This document shows positions 1 to 8,322 of a stretch of DNA of 64,000 nt, piece by piece. The number at the start of each line of letters is the position of its first letter. The stretch's first letter is position 1. Below the pieces are notes generated by a model that was not told the DNA's origin, did not search any database, and was given only the letters and a program-made list of their open reading frames with translations. The translations under genes and the position numbers were made by a program. Origin of the DNA: JACADW01 sp963747985. GTDB lineage: Bacteria; Acidobacteriota; UBA6911. The stretch lies in the NCBI GenBank assembly GCA_963747985.1, contig CAVVHG010000002.1, positions 215,077 through 279,076 of the forward strand, in the 5' to 3' direction.

Positions 1-80
1 TTGCCACCTGGTGACGAAATCCTTCAGACGACACGCCCCGGCGATCGCATGTCTTGCCCGACTTCCGTAGAGGCAAAGTA

Positions 81-1307
81 ATGCTGTCGGAGATACTTGA
101 GCGGAGCCGGAGACCGGCCGCGGCTGTGCTGCTGGCCTGGGCAGTGCTGCTGAACCTTCGTTTCTTCGCCTCCGCCGGACCGCTGTGGCGCGATGAGGCC
201 AACAGTATCCATCAGGCATGCCTGCCCGGATGGAACTCGGTGCTCGGCTCCCTCCAATACGATTCGTTTCCCGTCCTGTATCCTGCCATCCTCAGGGTGT
301 GGTCGTCGATCCCCGCCCTGGGCAGCGATCTTGCTCTGCGGGCGATGGGCTTGCTCACGGGTCTGACCCTTTTGATCTCGATCTGCCTCGTGTGCCGCCT
401 GTCCGGCTCACGGGTGCCCATCGTTGCGCTCGTTCTTCTCGCAGTCGATCCCGTTCTCATTTCGGAGGCATGCAGCATCCGGCCGTACGGCCTGACGCTG
501 ATTGCCCTGCTTTGGGCCTTCGCCGCGCATGGCATGTGCCTGACGCGACCTTCGAGGCGTTGGTTCCTTGCGGCCTCCATCTCTTCGATTCTCGCCGCGC
601 AGCTCAGTTACAGCAGCGCCTTCCCCATCGCCGCCTTCGGCCTGGCGGCTGCGGGGATGGCGCTGTGGCGAAGAGAAAGGCGGCTGGCTCTCTCACTGCT
701 CGTTCCCGGCGCCGTGGCAGCGTTGACCCTGCTGCCGTACCTGCCCACGATCGGGCGCGCCAGTAGCTGGGTGGCGTTGCTGCACTACCGTGTGGACTGG
801 ACGCAGTTCTTCGCGTCGTATGCAAGACAGCATACATTTGTGCCGGCTTTGGTCTGGATCATGTTTCCGGCACTTGCGTTTGTCACATTCCTCCTCCGCA
901 AGCGCAGCGGCATGGGTTCCTCATCCGAAACTGCGATCACGCGTTACGCCGTCGGCGTGGCAGTGCTGGTTCTCGTGTCGCAGGTAGTTTTCGTCGAGTT
1001 CATGAAGGTGCCGCCGTTCCCCGCGCTATTTTCTGCCGGTACTTCTGTTCATCGGGATCGCGCTGCAACTGCTGCTCGAGCGACCACCACGCTCGAGCCA
1101 TGCCGTGCTTGCGGCCGTAGCACTATTGCTGTCCGCCGGGCCTGCCTGGTCCTGGCTGGGTCTGCGGCGAACCAACGTGGACCGTGTTGCCGGGGTGTTG
1201 GGTCGCGAGGCTCGCGCGGAAGACCTGGTGATTCTGTCGCCGTGGTTTCTCCACCCGAGTTTTCAGCGCTACTACAGAGGGCCGGCCGATTGGATCACCG
1301 TCCCTGA
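81..1307 (+). CDS. Multi-pass membrane glycosyltransferase-like protein, N-terminal part (frameshifted)
   Basis: The protein is strongly hydrophobic with about eight predicted membrane helices. An early periplasmic-loop motif LWRDEAN resembles the DE-containing first loop of GT39/ArnT-like lipid-linked sugar transferases. I prefer the ATG at 81, preceded by GAGG seven bases upstream, over the upstream ATG at 54. The true frame leaves this ORF near position 1020 at a TTCCCC run: beyond it this frame reads arginine-rich nonsense, while the +1 frame continues with PRYFLPVLLF, the RY-LLP type motif usual near the C-terminal helices of this family. Removing one base gives a 538-residue protein ending at 1698. 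The function is inferred from topology and motifs only; the sugar donor and acceptor cannot be told. Confidence 0.6.
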   Translation: MLSEILERSRRPAAAVLLAWAVLLNLRFFASAGPLWRDEANSIHQACLPGWNSVLGSLQYDSFPVLYPAILRVWSSIPALGSDLALRAMGLLTGLTLLISICLVCRLSGSRVPIVALVLLAVDPVLISEACSIRPYGLTLIALLWAFAAHGMCLTRPSRRWFLAASISSILAAQLSYSSAFPIAAFGLAAAGMALWRRERRLALSLLVPGAVAALTLLPYLPTIGRASSWVALLHYRVDWTQFFASYARQHTFVPALVWIMFPALAFVTFLLRKRSGMGSSSETAITRYAVGVAVLVLVSQVVFVEFMKVPPFPALFSAGTSVHRDRAATAARATTTLEPCRACGRSTIAVRRACLVLAGSAANQRGPCCRGVGSRGSRGRPGDSVAVVSPPEFSALLQRAGRLDHRP

Positions 1308-1698
1308 ATTGCCTGCCTCCCCCATTACCAGATACGACCTGTTCATGAAGTCGATGTCCCGGGGTGACTCGGCCGGCGGCCTGTCTTCACATCTCGCGAA
1401 AACGCTGGACAGGGGCGGAAGGCTGTGGCTTGTCTACCAGGAGATCGGATACGTGCCTGACGTGGACCATCAACCGGGAATACCTTCTCCGCCGTCGATG
1501 GTGAGCGGCGAGGACTACGTCCGGTACCGGAGCTACTGGGAGCGTGAGATCTGGTTCTTGTTGAGATCCTGCTGCGGTCCGCAGCAGATACCCGTTTCGG
1601 CCTCTCGCCGCGTGTGGGAAGAGGAGCGGTTGCTGCTGGCGTTGTGGAGTCCCGGGGATCGGGAGAGTGAGGGCTGGTTGAAGATTCAGACAAAATGA
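1021..1698 (+). CDS. C-terminal part of the frameshifted membrane glycosyltransferase-like protein
   Basis: This is the continuation in the +1 frame of the gene starting at 81. It opens with PRYFLPVLLF and two further hydrophobic segments, followed by a soluble tail of roughly 150 residues rich in aromatic and charged residues. That is the usual order in GT39-like enzymes, whose C-terminal soluble domain is periplasmic. An internal ATG at 1105 could be called as a separate start but has no convincing ribosome binding site. I regard 81-1698 as one gene broken by a single inserted base in or next to the CCCC run at about 1018-1021. Confidence 0.55.
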   Translation, partial: PRYFLPVLLFIGIALQLLLERPPRSSHAVLAAVALLLSAGPAWSWLGLRRTNVDRVAGVLGREARAEDLVILSPWFLHPSFQRYYRGPADWITVPELPASPITRYDLFMKSMSRGDSAGGLSSHLAKTLDRGGRLWLVYQEIGYVPDVDHQPGIPSPPSMVSGEDYVRYRSYWEREIWFLLRSCCGPQQIPVSASRRVWEEERLLLALWSPGDRESEGWLKIQTK

Positions 1699-1800
1699 TC
1701 ATTGCTTTTTGCCGGAATATCCGCAAAATGGCATTGGTATTGCCGCCTTGGATTTGGATCCGGAAGAATATGAAACGCTACATTTGACTATGGGGGATTT

Positions 1801-2100
1801 ATGGCAGGGAAAGTGATGACTAAGAGCGCGCTCGTTGGCCACATCGCGGAGAAGACTGGTTTAACGAAGGTAGTGGTAAACTCGTTTCTCGATGTGCTGG
1901 TCGCCACCGCTTGCAGCGAAGCCAAGAAGAGCGGACAGTTTCCGTTGCCAGGTCTCGGGAAACTGGTGAAGGTTCAACGCAAGGCGCGCATGGGACGCAA
2001 TCCTCAGACCGGCCAAGCGATCAAGATACCGGCTAAGACTGTGGTGAAGTTCCGCGTCGCCAAGGCCTGCAAGGACGCCATCGTTCCCCCGAAGAAGTAG
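1801..2100 (+). CDS. HU-family DNA-binding protein
   Basis: A 99-residue basic protein with the HU/IHF fold pattern: an N-terminal helical pair (TKSALVGHIAEKTGLTKVVV) followed by the beta-arm region GLGKLVKVQRKARMGRNPQTG, where RNPQTG is the conserved arm tip that intercalates into DNA, and a C-terminal strand-helix rich in lysine. It would act as a nucleoid-architecture protein in the cytoplasm. The length is slightly above the usual 90 residues because of a short N-terminal extension MAGKVM. The ATG is preceded by GGGGG seven bases upstream. The gene stands alone and is followed by a hairpin between it and the convergent gene at 2182. Confidence 0.93.
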   Translation: MAGKVMTKSALVGHIAEKTGLTKVVVNSFLDVLVATACSEAKKSGQFPLPGLGKLVKVQRKARMGRNPQTGQAIKIPAKTVVKFRVAKACKDAIVPPKK

Positions 2101-2130
2101 CCTGGCGCGGGCATCTCGAATTTGAGCAGA

Positions 2131-2164
2131 GGGGATTCGGCACCCGGAGAGGTCCCGAATCCCT
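2131..2164. terminator. Hairpin between convergent genes
   Basis: A perfect 9-bp inverted repeat, GGGATTCGG (2132-2140) and CCGAATCCC (2155-2163), closes a 14-base loop between the HU stop and the stop of the convergent gene at 2182. There is no T-run on either side, so it is only a possible bidirectional terminator. Confidence 0.5.
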
Positions 2165-2181
2165 TGTGCGGTGCAGCCGTG

Positions 2182-2958
2182 TTACTGTGCTGCCTCCGAC
2201 CGCCAGTAGCGCATCAGGAACGAAGCCAGGGGTTCCTTTGATAGCGTCCTGCTAAGCGTTATCTTGCCCTCTTCAGCAGTGATGTTTACGTCCTGAAGCA
2301 GGAATGCGGCATCGCTCTGTGCCGCAGCGATACCAACCAGCATCAGTGTGCCCTGAATCCGCTTCAAGATGTCTTCCTTCGCCCCCTGGTCCCGGGGCGT
2401 GCAGGTAAGCCTTATCTCCACGTCCTCGCCCGTGCGAATCAGCAGGGCCACATGGTTGAATCCTCGGAAGATCCAGGAGAACCGGTATTTCTCCACAAGC
2501 CCGACGATCTCCAAGAGCAGGTGATCGATGGAGGGCACGCCGGACGAGACTTCGATCCGCCTGTGGACCGGTCTTCCCGCATCGTCCGTCTCGAATCCAA
2601 CCTGGACGCTGCCCTTCTCGAAGAGCCTGCTCAGGTCCAGGACCTTGGCGTCCACGTCGCGCACAATCTCGCGCGTGAAGATCTCCTCGATCTCGCGGTT
2701 GTCGGCAGCAAACTCCTGCAGCTGCGGATCCAGGCGGAGCAGGAGTCTTGGATCCGGCGTCGCGAGTGGCGTGTCCAAAGGTTTGGGCCTTGTCTTTCGG
2801 GCACCGTGCGGTGCTCCGTCGGCCGCGGGATTTCCGACTCTTGACCCCAACCTGGGTGTGACGAGCAGTACCCGATACCTTCCCAATTCTCTGCTCAAGT
2901 CCGATGCGAGCCGATCATAGGAATGATGCAGAGTGTCGACCTCCCATAGCGCGGCCAC
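2182..2958 (-). CDS. Hypothetical protein, probably membrane-anchored
   Basis: I do not recognise the family. The soluble part contains a long charged segment with DREIEEIFTREIVRDVDAKV and alternating strands and helices towards the C-terminus. The GTG at 2958 is a possible start, but the frame stays open upstream to a stop at about 3133. The residues just before the GTG (SFIAGLAVNASLLCAVAALW) form a clear hydrophobic segment, so the true N-terminus is probably further upstream at a non-ATG codon and the protein is anchored in the membrane by that helix. A proline/basic-rich linker (PHGARKTRPKP) follows. It is convergent with HU and separated from the permease genes by a palindromic repeat. 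Confidence 0.6.
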   Translation of the reverse strand: MAALWEVDTLHHSYDRLASDLSRELGRYRVLLVTPRLGSRVGNPAADGAPHGARKTRPKPLDTPLATPDPRLLLRLDPQLQEFAADNREIEEIFTREIVRDVDAKVLDLSRLFEKGSVQVGFETDDAGRPVHRRIEVSSGVPSIDHLLLEIVGLVEKYRFSWIFRGFNHVALLIRTGEDVEIRLTCTPRDQGAKEDILKRIQGTLMLVGIAAAQSDAAFLLQDVNITAEEGKITLSRTLSKEPLASFLMRYWRSEAAQ

Positions 2959-3196
2959 GGCGCACAGGAGACTCGCATTGACGGCGAGGCCGGCAATGAA
3001 GCTCCCAAGCCTTGATGCTGGGGTCCGGTGGTCACGGATGAGGTCAAAAATACACCTACCTCCCGGCGCCGGCGGGGATGATCGGGTGGCGAGGACTTGA
3101 GGTTGCAGACCAGCCGGGCGCCTGACAGTAGCTTAAGCCAGCAGGCACGCCCGGTCAAACAGCTGCGAGGAGCCCGTGACCTGGACACGGCCATGT

Positions 3197-3250
3197 CATG
3201 TGGGGCGGGTTTTCAACCCGCCCCGGCGGCTCGCAAAGCCGCCGCACCTG
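3197..3250. repeat. GC-rich palindromic repeat (family with 57440, 59520 and 59958)
   Basis: Two adjacent hairpins: GGGGCGGG-TTTTCAA-CCCGCCCC, then GGCGGCT-CGCAA-AGCCGCC. Closely related units lie at 57440-57489, 59520-59548 and 59958-60009. They always sit between genes and differ mostly in the loop. Confidence 0.75.
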
Positions 3251-3258
3251 TTTCTTCC

Positions 3259-4290
3259 TCAGTAAGGGCGTGTGATCTCTCTCTTGCCGAGACCCCCGGC
3301 CAGGAGATTCAGGGAAAGCATGGTCAGGAAGACCAGCCCCATCGGAGCGAGGTTCCACCAGAAGTCGGTCATCACTCTCGGATCTCTGAGGCTCCGCAGC
3401 ATGGTTCCCCACGATTCGGCTGAATCCTGAAATCCGACGTCGAGAAAAGACAAAATGACTTCACCGAGCAAGAACACGGGTGCCGCAAGGACGGCCTGCG
3501 TGACTACCAGCGCCGGAAGCGCGGGAAGCATGTGCTTCGAAAACACCTGCCAGCGTGTGCTGCCGAATGAGACGGCGGCCTCGATGAACCCGGCACTTGA
3601 GAACTGCAATATCTGGCCGCGAACGGCGCGCGCCAGGGGAGGCCAGGCCACTGCCGCGATCGTTCCCGAAACCACAAGCACAGTTTGCGCGAACGACATC
3701 CGGGCGGGCAGCACGGCACGCAAAGCGAGGATAAGGTAGAGAGCGGGAAGCGCAAGCACAAACTCCGAAACTCGCATCAGCGCTGCATCGAGCCACCCGC
3801 CCGCAAAGCCTGCGACAGCCCCGACGCCGAGCCCGAGGATCGCATAAATGGATATGCCCGAAAGCACGATCATCAGGGACGTCCTGGCGCCGGCGAGCGT
3901 GCGGGCCAGAACGTCTCTTCCGAGTTCGTCCGCACCGAACAGGTAGAATGCCGCACCAGGCGCGCTCACCAGGTGCAGGGAGCAAGGAATGATCCCGAGG
4001 AGTCGATACCGGTATCCCTCTCCGAAAAACCGCAATGCGTACCGCTGGTCGGCCTGTTCGCTGTACGCAGTATTGAGAGGATCGACGAGTGTGTAGCTGT
4101 AAACGAAAGGCCATAGGTGGAATCGGCCCTCCGCGTCGATGAAATGGATGCGGGTGGGCGGTGCGTAAAACATACGGAGGTTCTGGTCCTCCGCTGGATT
4201 GCAGGACAGGAAATCACCCAGCAGCGCAGCCAGCACCAGCAATACCGACAATCCCAGCGCCAGCTTTGCCGTCAGGCTCATCCCGTTCAT
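3259..4290 (-). CDS. Oligopeptide/dipeptide ABC transporter permease (DppC/OppC type)
   Basis: Inner-membrane permease of the peptide/nickel class. One N-terminal helix precedes an extended periplasmic loop of about 100 residues, then the five-helix BPD_transp_1 core with LFGADELGRDVLARTLAGARTSL, the hallmark start of that domain in DppC proteins, and an EAA-loop region (RAVRGQILQFSSAGFIEAAVSFGSTRWQVFSKHMLP) that docks on the ATPase. The start is the ATG at 4290, which overlaps the stop of the upstream permease as ATGA; the ATG-like codons upstream to 4338 lie inside that gene. Length is 343 residues. The ATPase subunits (DppD/DppF) are not in the downstream sequence seen here. Confidence 0.9.
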   Translation of the reverse strand: MNGMSLTAKLALGLSVLLVLAALLGDFLSCNPAEDQNLRMFYAPPTRIHFIDAEGRFHLWPFVYSYTLVDPLNTAYSEQADQRYALRFFGEGYRYRLLGIIPCSLHLVSAPGAAFYLFGADELGRDVLARTLAGARTSLMIVLSGISIYAILGLGVGAVAGFAGGWLDAALMRVSEFVLALPALYLILALRAVLPARMSFAQTVLVVSGTIAAVAWPPLARAVRGQILQFSSAGFIEAAVSFGSTRWQVFSKHMLPALPALVVTQAVLAAPVFLLGEVILSFLDVGFQDSAESWGTMLRSLRDPRVMTDFWWNLAPMGLVFLTMLSLNLLAGGLGKREITRPY

Positions 4291-5276
4291 CGCATGACCC
4301 CGCCGCCGACAGACCTCGTCCTGGGATCGAGGCGCCACAAAGCAATATCAGCCGCCAGGTTGGCAAGGACCAGGAGTACGCCGCTTGCGACTACAGACCC
4401 GAGTAGCAGGGAGACATCCCGGCTGAACAGGGCGTCGTACGTGATCCTTCCCAGACCCGGCCACGAGAAAATCACTTCGAGCACGAGGCTTCCGCTCAGT
4501 ACGGCTCCGAAAAGAGGTCCCGAAGTGGAGATCACGGCGTTCAGGGAAGGCCGAAGCAGGTGCCTGGCGAACACACGCCATGCCTGAAGCCCGCGGGCGC
4601 GCGCTGATCGCACATACGCCTGGTCAAGCGCGTCGCGCACGGCGGTGTGCTGAATGCGTTCGATGGTGGCGAAAACAGGGATCGACAGGCAGAGAACCGG
4701 CAGGATGAGGTGATGAAGCCTGTCGATGAGCCATGCGTGAGCACTTGTAGCTTCGATCGTGGGCGCATTCATGCTGCCGAGAGGGAACCATCCGGTGCGG
4801 GCCGCAATCAATATGGCGCCGAGCCCCAGCAGCAGCGACGGAAGCGACAGGATGACTGTCGAAAGCACATCCAGGATGAAGCCGGCAGGTCGGCCATTCC
4901 AGGTCGCGTGGAGCGTGCCCAGCAGAACTCCTCCGATGGTGCCGATCAGCAAGGCAGGAATGGCAATCCACAGCGTTTTGCCCAGTGCTGAAAGCAGAAC
5001 ATCTGTCACGGGTGCTCGATAGAAAAGGGAGTATCCCAGATCGAGCCTGAGCATGTTCCTCAGCCAACCGGCATACTGGGTCAGCGCCGGTTGGTCAAGC
5101 CCGTGCTGTCGACGCAACTGCTGGATGGTCTCCCTGCTGATCGTGGGATCCAGCTCCTGGGTAGCGAAAAAGTCGCCTGGGATCAGGGATGACAGCAGAC
5201 TCGTAGCCGCGGTCAAGAGCAGCAACAGAAGCACGAGCTGGGCAATGCGTTTCAGGATGAGATGGACGGTAGGCAA
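4287..5276 (-). CDS. Oligopeptide/dipeptide ABC transporter permease (DppB/OppB type)
   Basis: Partner permease of the gene at 3259. It begins with a membrane helix (KRIAQLVLLLLLLTAATSLL), followed by the DppB-type loop PGDFFATQELDPTISRETIQ and RRQHGLDQPALTQYAGWLRN, which is diagnostic for OppB/DppB N-termini. Then comes LDLGYSLFYRAPVTDVLL and a core of five helices with the EAA-like segment DQAYVRSARARGLQAWRVFARHLLRP. I place the start at a TTG (5276), 20 bp after the binding-protein stop and preceded by GAGGGG; the open frame extends further upstream but overlaps the binding-protein gene. Length 329 residues. Translationally coupled to the next permease through an ATGA overlap. Confidence 0.88.
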   Translation of the reverse strand: MPTVHLILKRIAQLVLLLLLLTAATSLLSSLIPGDFFATQELDPTISRETIQQLRRQHGLDQPALTQYAGWLRNMLRLDLGYSLFYRAPVTDVLLSALGKTLWIAIPALLIGTIGGVLLGTLHATWNGRPAGFILDVLSTVILSLPSLLLGLGAILIAARTGWFPLGSMNAPTIEATSAHAWLIDRLHHLILPVLCLSIPVFATIERIQHTAVRDALDQAYVRSARARGLQAWRVFARHLLRPSLNAVISTSGPLFGAVLSGSLVLEVIFSWPGLGRITYDALFSRDVSLLLGSVVASGVLLVLANLAADIALWRLDPRTRSVGGGVMR

Positions 5277-5296
5277 AGCGTGCTGTACCCCTCGGG

Positions 5297-7063
5297 CTAA
5301 TTGGTCTTCTTGGTGAGCTCCTCTGCGTTCCAAAGCAGGTGCGGCGGCAGGACCGACGGGAGCAGGTTGCCCAGCCGGTTGCTCCATCCTGCGAGTACGT
5401 CCGGCGCGACCGTCGGGATCGCCGGCAGTTCACGGTTCCAGATCTTCTGAACCTCGAAGAAACTCCGTCTCCGTTCCGCCGGGTCCAGGCTTCTCACCAG
5501 CCTGGCGATGAGCTGATCCACGTCCGCTTCCCATACGGTCTGGGGCTTTTCCTGCTCGGGCGCCCAGGCATGGTTCTTCCCGCTGCTATACCAGAAGTCC
5601 GTCTGCAGGTCGGGAGCGACATCCGTCGGCGTGAACGCGAACAGAATCGCCTCGTAATCCAGGCTGTTTAGCAGGTGTGCCACCAACTCGTTGGGCAAGA
5701 GGAGCTGAATGTCGACGCGAATGCCGATCTTTGCCAGATTGTCCCGGATGATTTGAGCGGTCTTTCCGCGCGCGGTATTGCCGCGGGCCGTCAGCAGGGA
5801 AATGACGAGTGGGCGTCTGGCCGGTCCGTATTCGAAAGTTCCATCACCATCCGAATCCATGAGCCCGATCCCGGCCAGGAGGGCACGCGCACGCGCTGGA
5901 TCGTAGGCTGTTGCCTCGAGGCTGTGATCGTACCATTTCGAGTTGCCCGAGCTGATCGGACCGAACTGCGGTGCTGCCAGGCCCAAAAACACGGACCTCG
6001 CAATCCCCTCACGGTCCAGCGCGCATGATATGGCCTGTCTGAATTCCCGGCGCGAGAACAGCGATAGGTTCGGCCCGTCCTGCTCTGACTTGATTGGACG
6101 CCTGTTCAGCGGGTTCATGTTGAACCAGAGAAAATCCATGGCCAGTCCGGGGCCCAAGTTCTTTATGGTGAAGTTGCCCCGGCCTTGTGCCCGCTGAAGT
6201 GGAGCATAGTTCTCAGGATTGAAAGAGTCCAGGAGATCGATTTCGCCTGCCTGAAACCTCATCACTTCGGAGTTGCGATCCGGGACGATCAGAAAGGTGA
6301 TGGTATCGAGGTAGGGCAGCGCCTGGCCGGCTTTGTCCTTTTTCCAGTAGTATGGATTTCGTTCCAGGATGATTCGCTCGCCCCTGAGATACTGTCTCAA
6401 TCGGAAGGGACCCAGGCCGGCGATCTGGCCGGGCGGGGTCTCGGGTCCCCAGGCCGAACTGAGCGTGCCCGCGGCGAATGCTGACGCCAACCTGCTCCGA
6501 GGGAGCATGGGCACCGAGTCCAGCGAACGGAGGCCCATCCCGACGGGCCGCTGGTAAACGAACCGGACCGTGTATTGATCGATCTTCGTAACCTGTGGAA
6601 AACTCCCGTCGACCTCGACCTGGCCGGCCAGGTAGGCGCCGGTCTTCGGGTCCTGCAACACCTGGAATGTGAACAGCACATCGTCGGCGGTGAAAGGACT
6701 GCCGTCGGAAAAGCGCAAACCCTGCCTCAAATGGACGGTATAGCTGCGTCCGTCAGGACCGGCTTCCCATGACTTGGCCAAGGCCGGTTCCAGCTCCATC
6801 GTCGCCCTGTTGATGTGCACCAGGTCAGCGGAGATGCGATCCGTGACAGTGGTGTGGGCGAACATGGCCGTGAGCATGCGGTTAAAGCTGGATGGATCGG
6901 CATTCACGGCGACGACCAGGTTTCCGCCGCGAGTACCTGACAGCCTGCTGATCTGCAGGTATTCCGGCGCTTTGGATCGGTAAGCAGGATGAACCGGAGG
7001 TTCCAGGACTGCGGCCAGCAGGAAAGGAATCCAAAGGGCCAGTCGGCGCGAGAGTTTTGCCAT
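5297..7063 (-). CDS. Peptide/nickel-type ABC transporter substrate-binding protein (SBP family 5)
   Basis: First gene of the importer operon. It has a signal peptide (KLSRRLALWIPFLLAAVLEPP) without a lipobox cysteine, then the SBP_bac_5 fold. Seen motifs include AKSWEAGPDGRSYTVHLRQG and FSDGSPFTADDVLFTFQVL, the classic family-5 signature, and NPYYWKKDKAGQALPYLDTI and SCALDREGIARSVFLGLAAP further on. The mature protein would capture peptides or related solutes in the periplasm. The chosen ATG at 7063 gives 588 residues; the open frame continues far upstream but has repeat-like composition and no signal. The long 5-prime region is shared with the divergent kinase gene. Confidence 0.92.
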   Translation of the reverse strand: MAKLSRRLALWIPFLLAAVLEPPVHPAYRSKAPEYLQISRLSGTRGGNLVVAVNADPSSFNRMLTAMFAHTTVTDRISADLVHINRATMELEPALAKSWEAGPDGRSYTVHLRQGLRFSDGSPFTADDVLFTFQVLQDPKTGAYLAGQVEVDGSFPQVTKIDQYTVRFVYQRPVGMGLRSLDSVPMLPRSRLASAFAAGTLSSAWGPETPPGQIAGLGPFRLRQYLRGERIILERNPYYWKKDKAGQALPYLDTITFLIVPDRNSEVMRFQAGEIDLLDSFNPENYAPLQRAQGRGNFTIKNLGPGLAMDFLWFNMNPLNRRPIKSEQDGPNLSLFSRREFRQAISCALDREGIARSVFLGLAAPQFGPISSGNSKWYDHSLEATAYDPARARALLAGIGLMDSDGDGTFEYGPARRPLVISLLTARGNTARGKTAQIIRDNLAKIGIRVDIQLLLPNELVAHLLNSLDYEAILFAFTPTDVAPDLQTDFWYSSGKNHAWAPEQEKPQTVWEADVDQLIARLVRSLDPAERRRSFFEVQKIWNRELPAIPTVAPDVLAGWSNRLGNLLPSVLPPHLLWNAEELTKKTN

Positions 7064-7189
7064 GTTGCGAAGTTTCGGGGAATTTGCGGTTGGTGTCAAG
7101 CGGCAGCCTGGCGTGGTATCGAGTCGAGTTGCCGTGCCCGAAGACAGGTGCGGTGCGACTGGCGTGTGTCGGTCTATCGCCATGTTTGT

Positions 7190-7218
7190 TTGATGCGGAC
7201 CGGCACTATTTGTATAAT
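7190..7218 (+). promoter_or_regulatory. Candidate sigma-70 promoter for the large regulator
   Basis: TTGATG (7190-7195), a 17-base spacer and TATAAT (7213-7218) point toward the kinase gene starting at 7384, leaving a leader of about 160 bases. It lies in the roughly 320-bp divergent region between the importer operon and the regulator. I see no clear counterpart on the minus strand. Confidence 0.6.
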
Positions 7219-7383
7219 CGCCACATCCTCGTTCTCCCTCAGCCTCCGGTAGACCGGGTTCGTTGCGAAGCCCGGTCCGGCGAGGAGTGGCGGTAGTCTG
7301 CGGCATGTGCCACCGCCCGCACCTGCCGCGTGAATCTCGAACGGACGTTTCTGTGCTGTTAACGTGAATGCGCGAGGTCAATC

Positions 7384-8322
7384 ATGCCGATCCACGACAT
7401 CCAAACAGGTGCAGTTGTTGGCCACCGGTATCGCATCGAGAAGACGCTGGGGCGTGGGCCCTCCGGGACGGTGTATGCGTCCCGCGACCTGGTGAATGGG
7501 GAGGGAACCGTTGCCATCAAAGTGATCCGCCTGAAGGACGGGAGCGAGCACCAGGCATCCCTCCTGCACCGGCAGTTGTCCGTTCTCACCCGGCTGCGGC
7601 ACCCGAACCTGGTGCGGATTCTCGATTGTGGAACGCTCAGAGAAAAAGGTGAGCCTTTCCTCGTTGAAGAGTACGTTGAAGGTAGGAGCGTGCTCGAGGC
7701 TACACGAGGTTGGGAGAGCAGGGAGATCATCAACCTGTTGGTTGAGCTCTGCCGCGCAATTCGATATCTCCACGGCCGGGACGTTCTTCACTCGAACCTG
7801 AAGCCGGGTAACGTGATGCTGACTTCGGACAACGGAGGCGGCCCCGGGCTTAAGCTGTTGGACTTTGGCCTGGCAGGATGTTTGCGCGGGTACAAGCCGG
7901 CTTCAATACACGGCGGGCTTGTCTACACGGCACCCGAGGTTATTCTCGGCCAGCAACCCAGCGTCAAGTCAGATCTCTACTCGGTGGGTGTGATAGCCTA
8001 CCAGCTTCTCACCGGGCGGCTTCCATTCGAAGATGAGGACCAGGAGTACCTGATTCAGAAGCACTTGCAGGGCAGTGCCGATCTACGGCCAGTCGAGCGG
8101 CTTGAATCCGGCCCCGGTCTGGCCCAGATCCTGCGCGGTTTGCTCGAAAAGGATCCCGACCGACGACCATCATCAACTGACGAAGTCATAAGACTTTTCA
8201 GCGTCGCCAGCGGTCGTGATTTCAGCTCTGTAGTCGAACCTTCCCGGGAGGGTTATTTCTCGGCCCCGAGGTTCGTGGGCCGTGAGGCAGAGATCGTGTA
8301 CGCTGCAGGGGAGGGCCACTGA
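7384..8322 (+). CDS. Serine/threonine kinase-like domain, N-terminal part of a giant regulator (frameshifted)
   Basis: A Hanks-type kinase fold. Glycine loop LGRGPSGTV, ATP-binding lysine in VAIKVI, DFGLAG activation segment and APEVI are present. The catalytic loop, however, reads HSNLKPGN instead of HRDLKPxN: the catalytic aspartate is asparagine, so phosphotransfer is probably impaired and the domain may sense or bind instead. After the kinase the sequence reaches FVGREAEI, the start of an AAA_16 domain, and then loses frame near 8300. The +1 frame resumes directly with the Walker A region. Restoring five single-base shifts joins this to the ORFs up to 12845 into one protein of about 1818 residues. 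Confidence 0.8.
   Translation: MPIHDIQTGAVVGHRYRIEKTLGRGPSGTVYASRDLVNGEGTVAIKVIRLKDGSEHQASLLHRQLSVLTRLRHPNLVRILDCGTLREKGEPFLVEEYVEGRSVLEATRGWESREIINLLVELCRAIRYLHGRDVLHSNLKPGNVMLTSDNGGGPGLKLLDFGLAGCLRGYKPASIHGGLVYTAPEVILGQQPSVKSDLYSVGVIAYQLLTGRLPFEDEDQEYLIQKHLQGSADLRPVERLESGPGLAQILRGLLEKDPDRRPSSTDEVIRLFSVASGRDFSSVVEPSREGYFSAPRFVGREAEIVYAAGEGH

Noticed and set aside
7064..7381. N-terminal extension of the binding protein to 7381
   Set aside because: The extension would precede the signal peptide at MAKLSRRLAL and covers the divergent promoter region.
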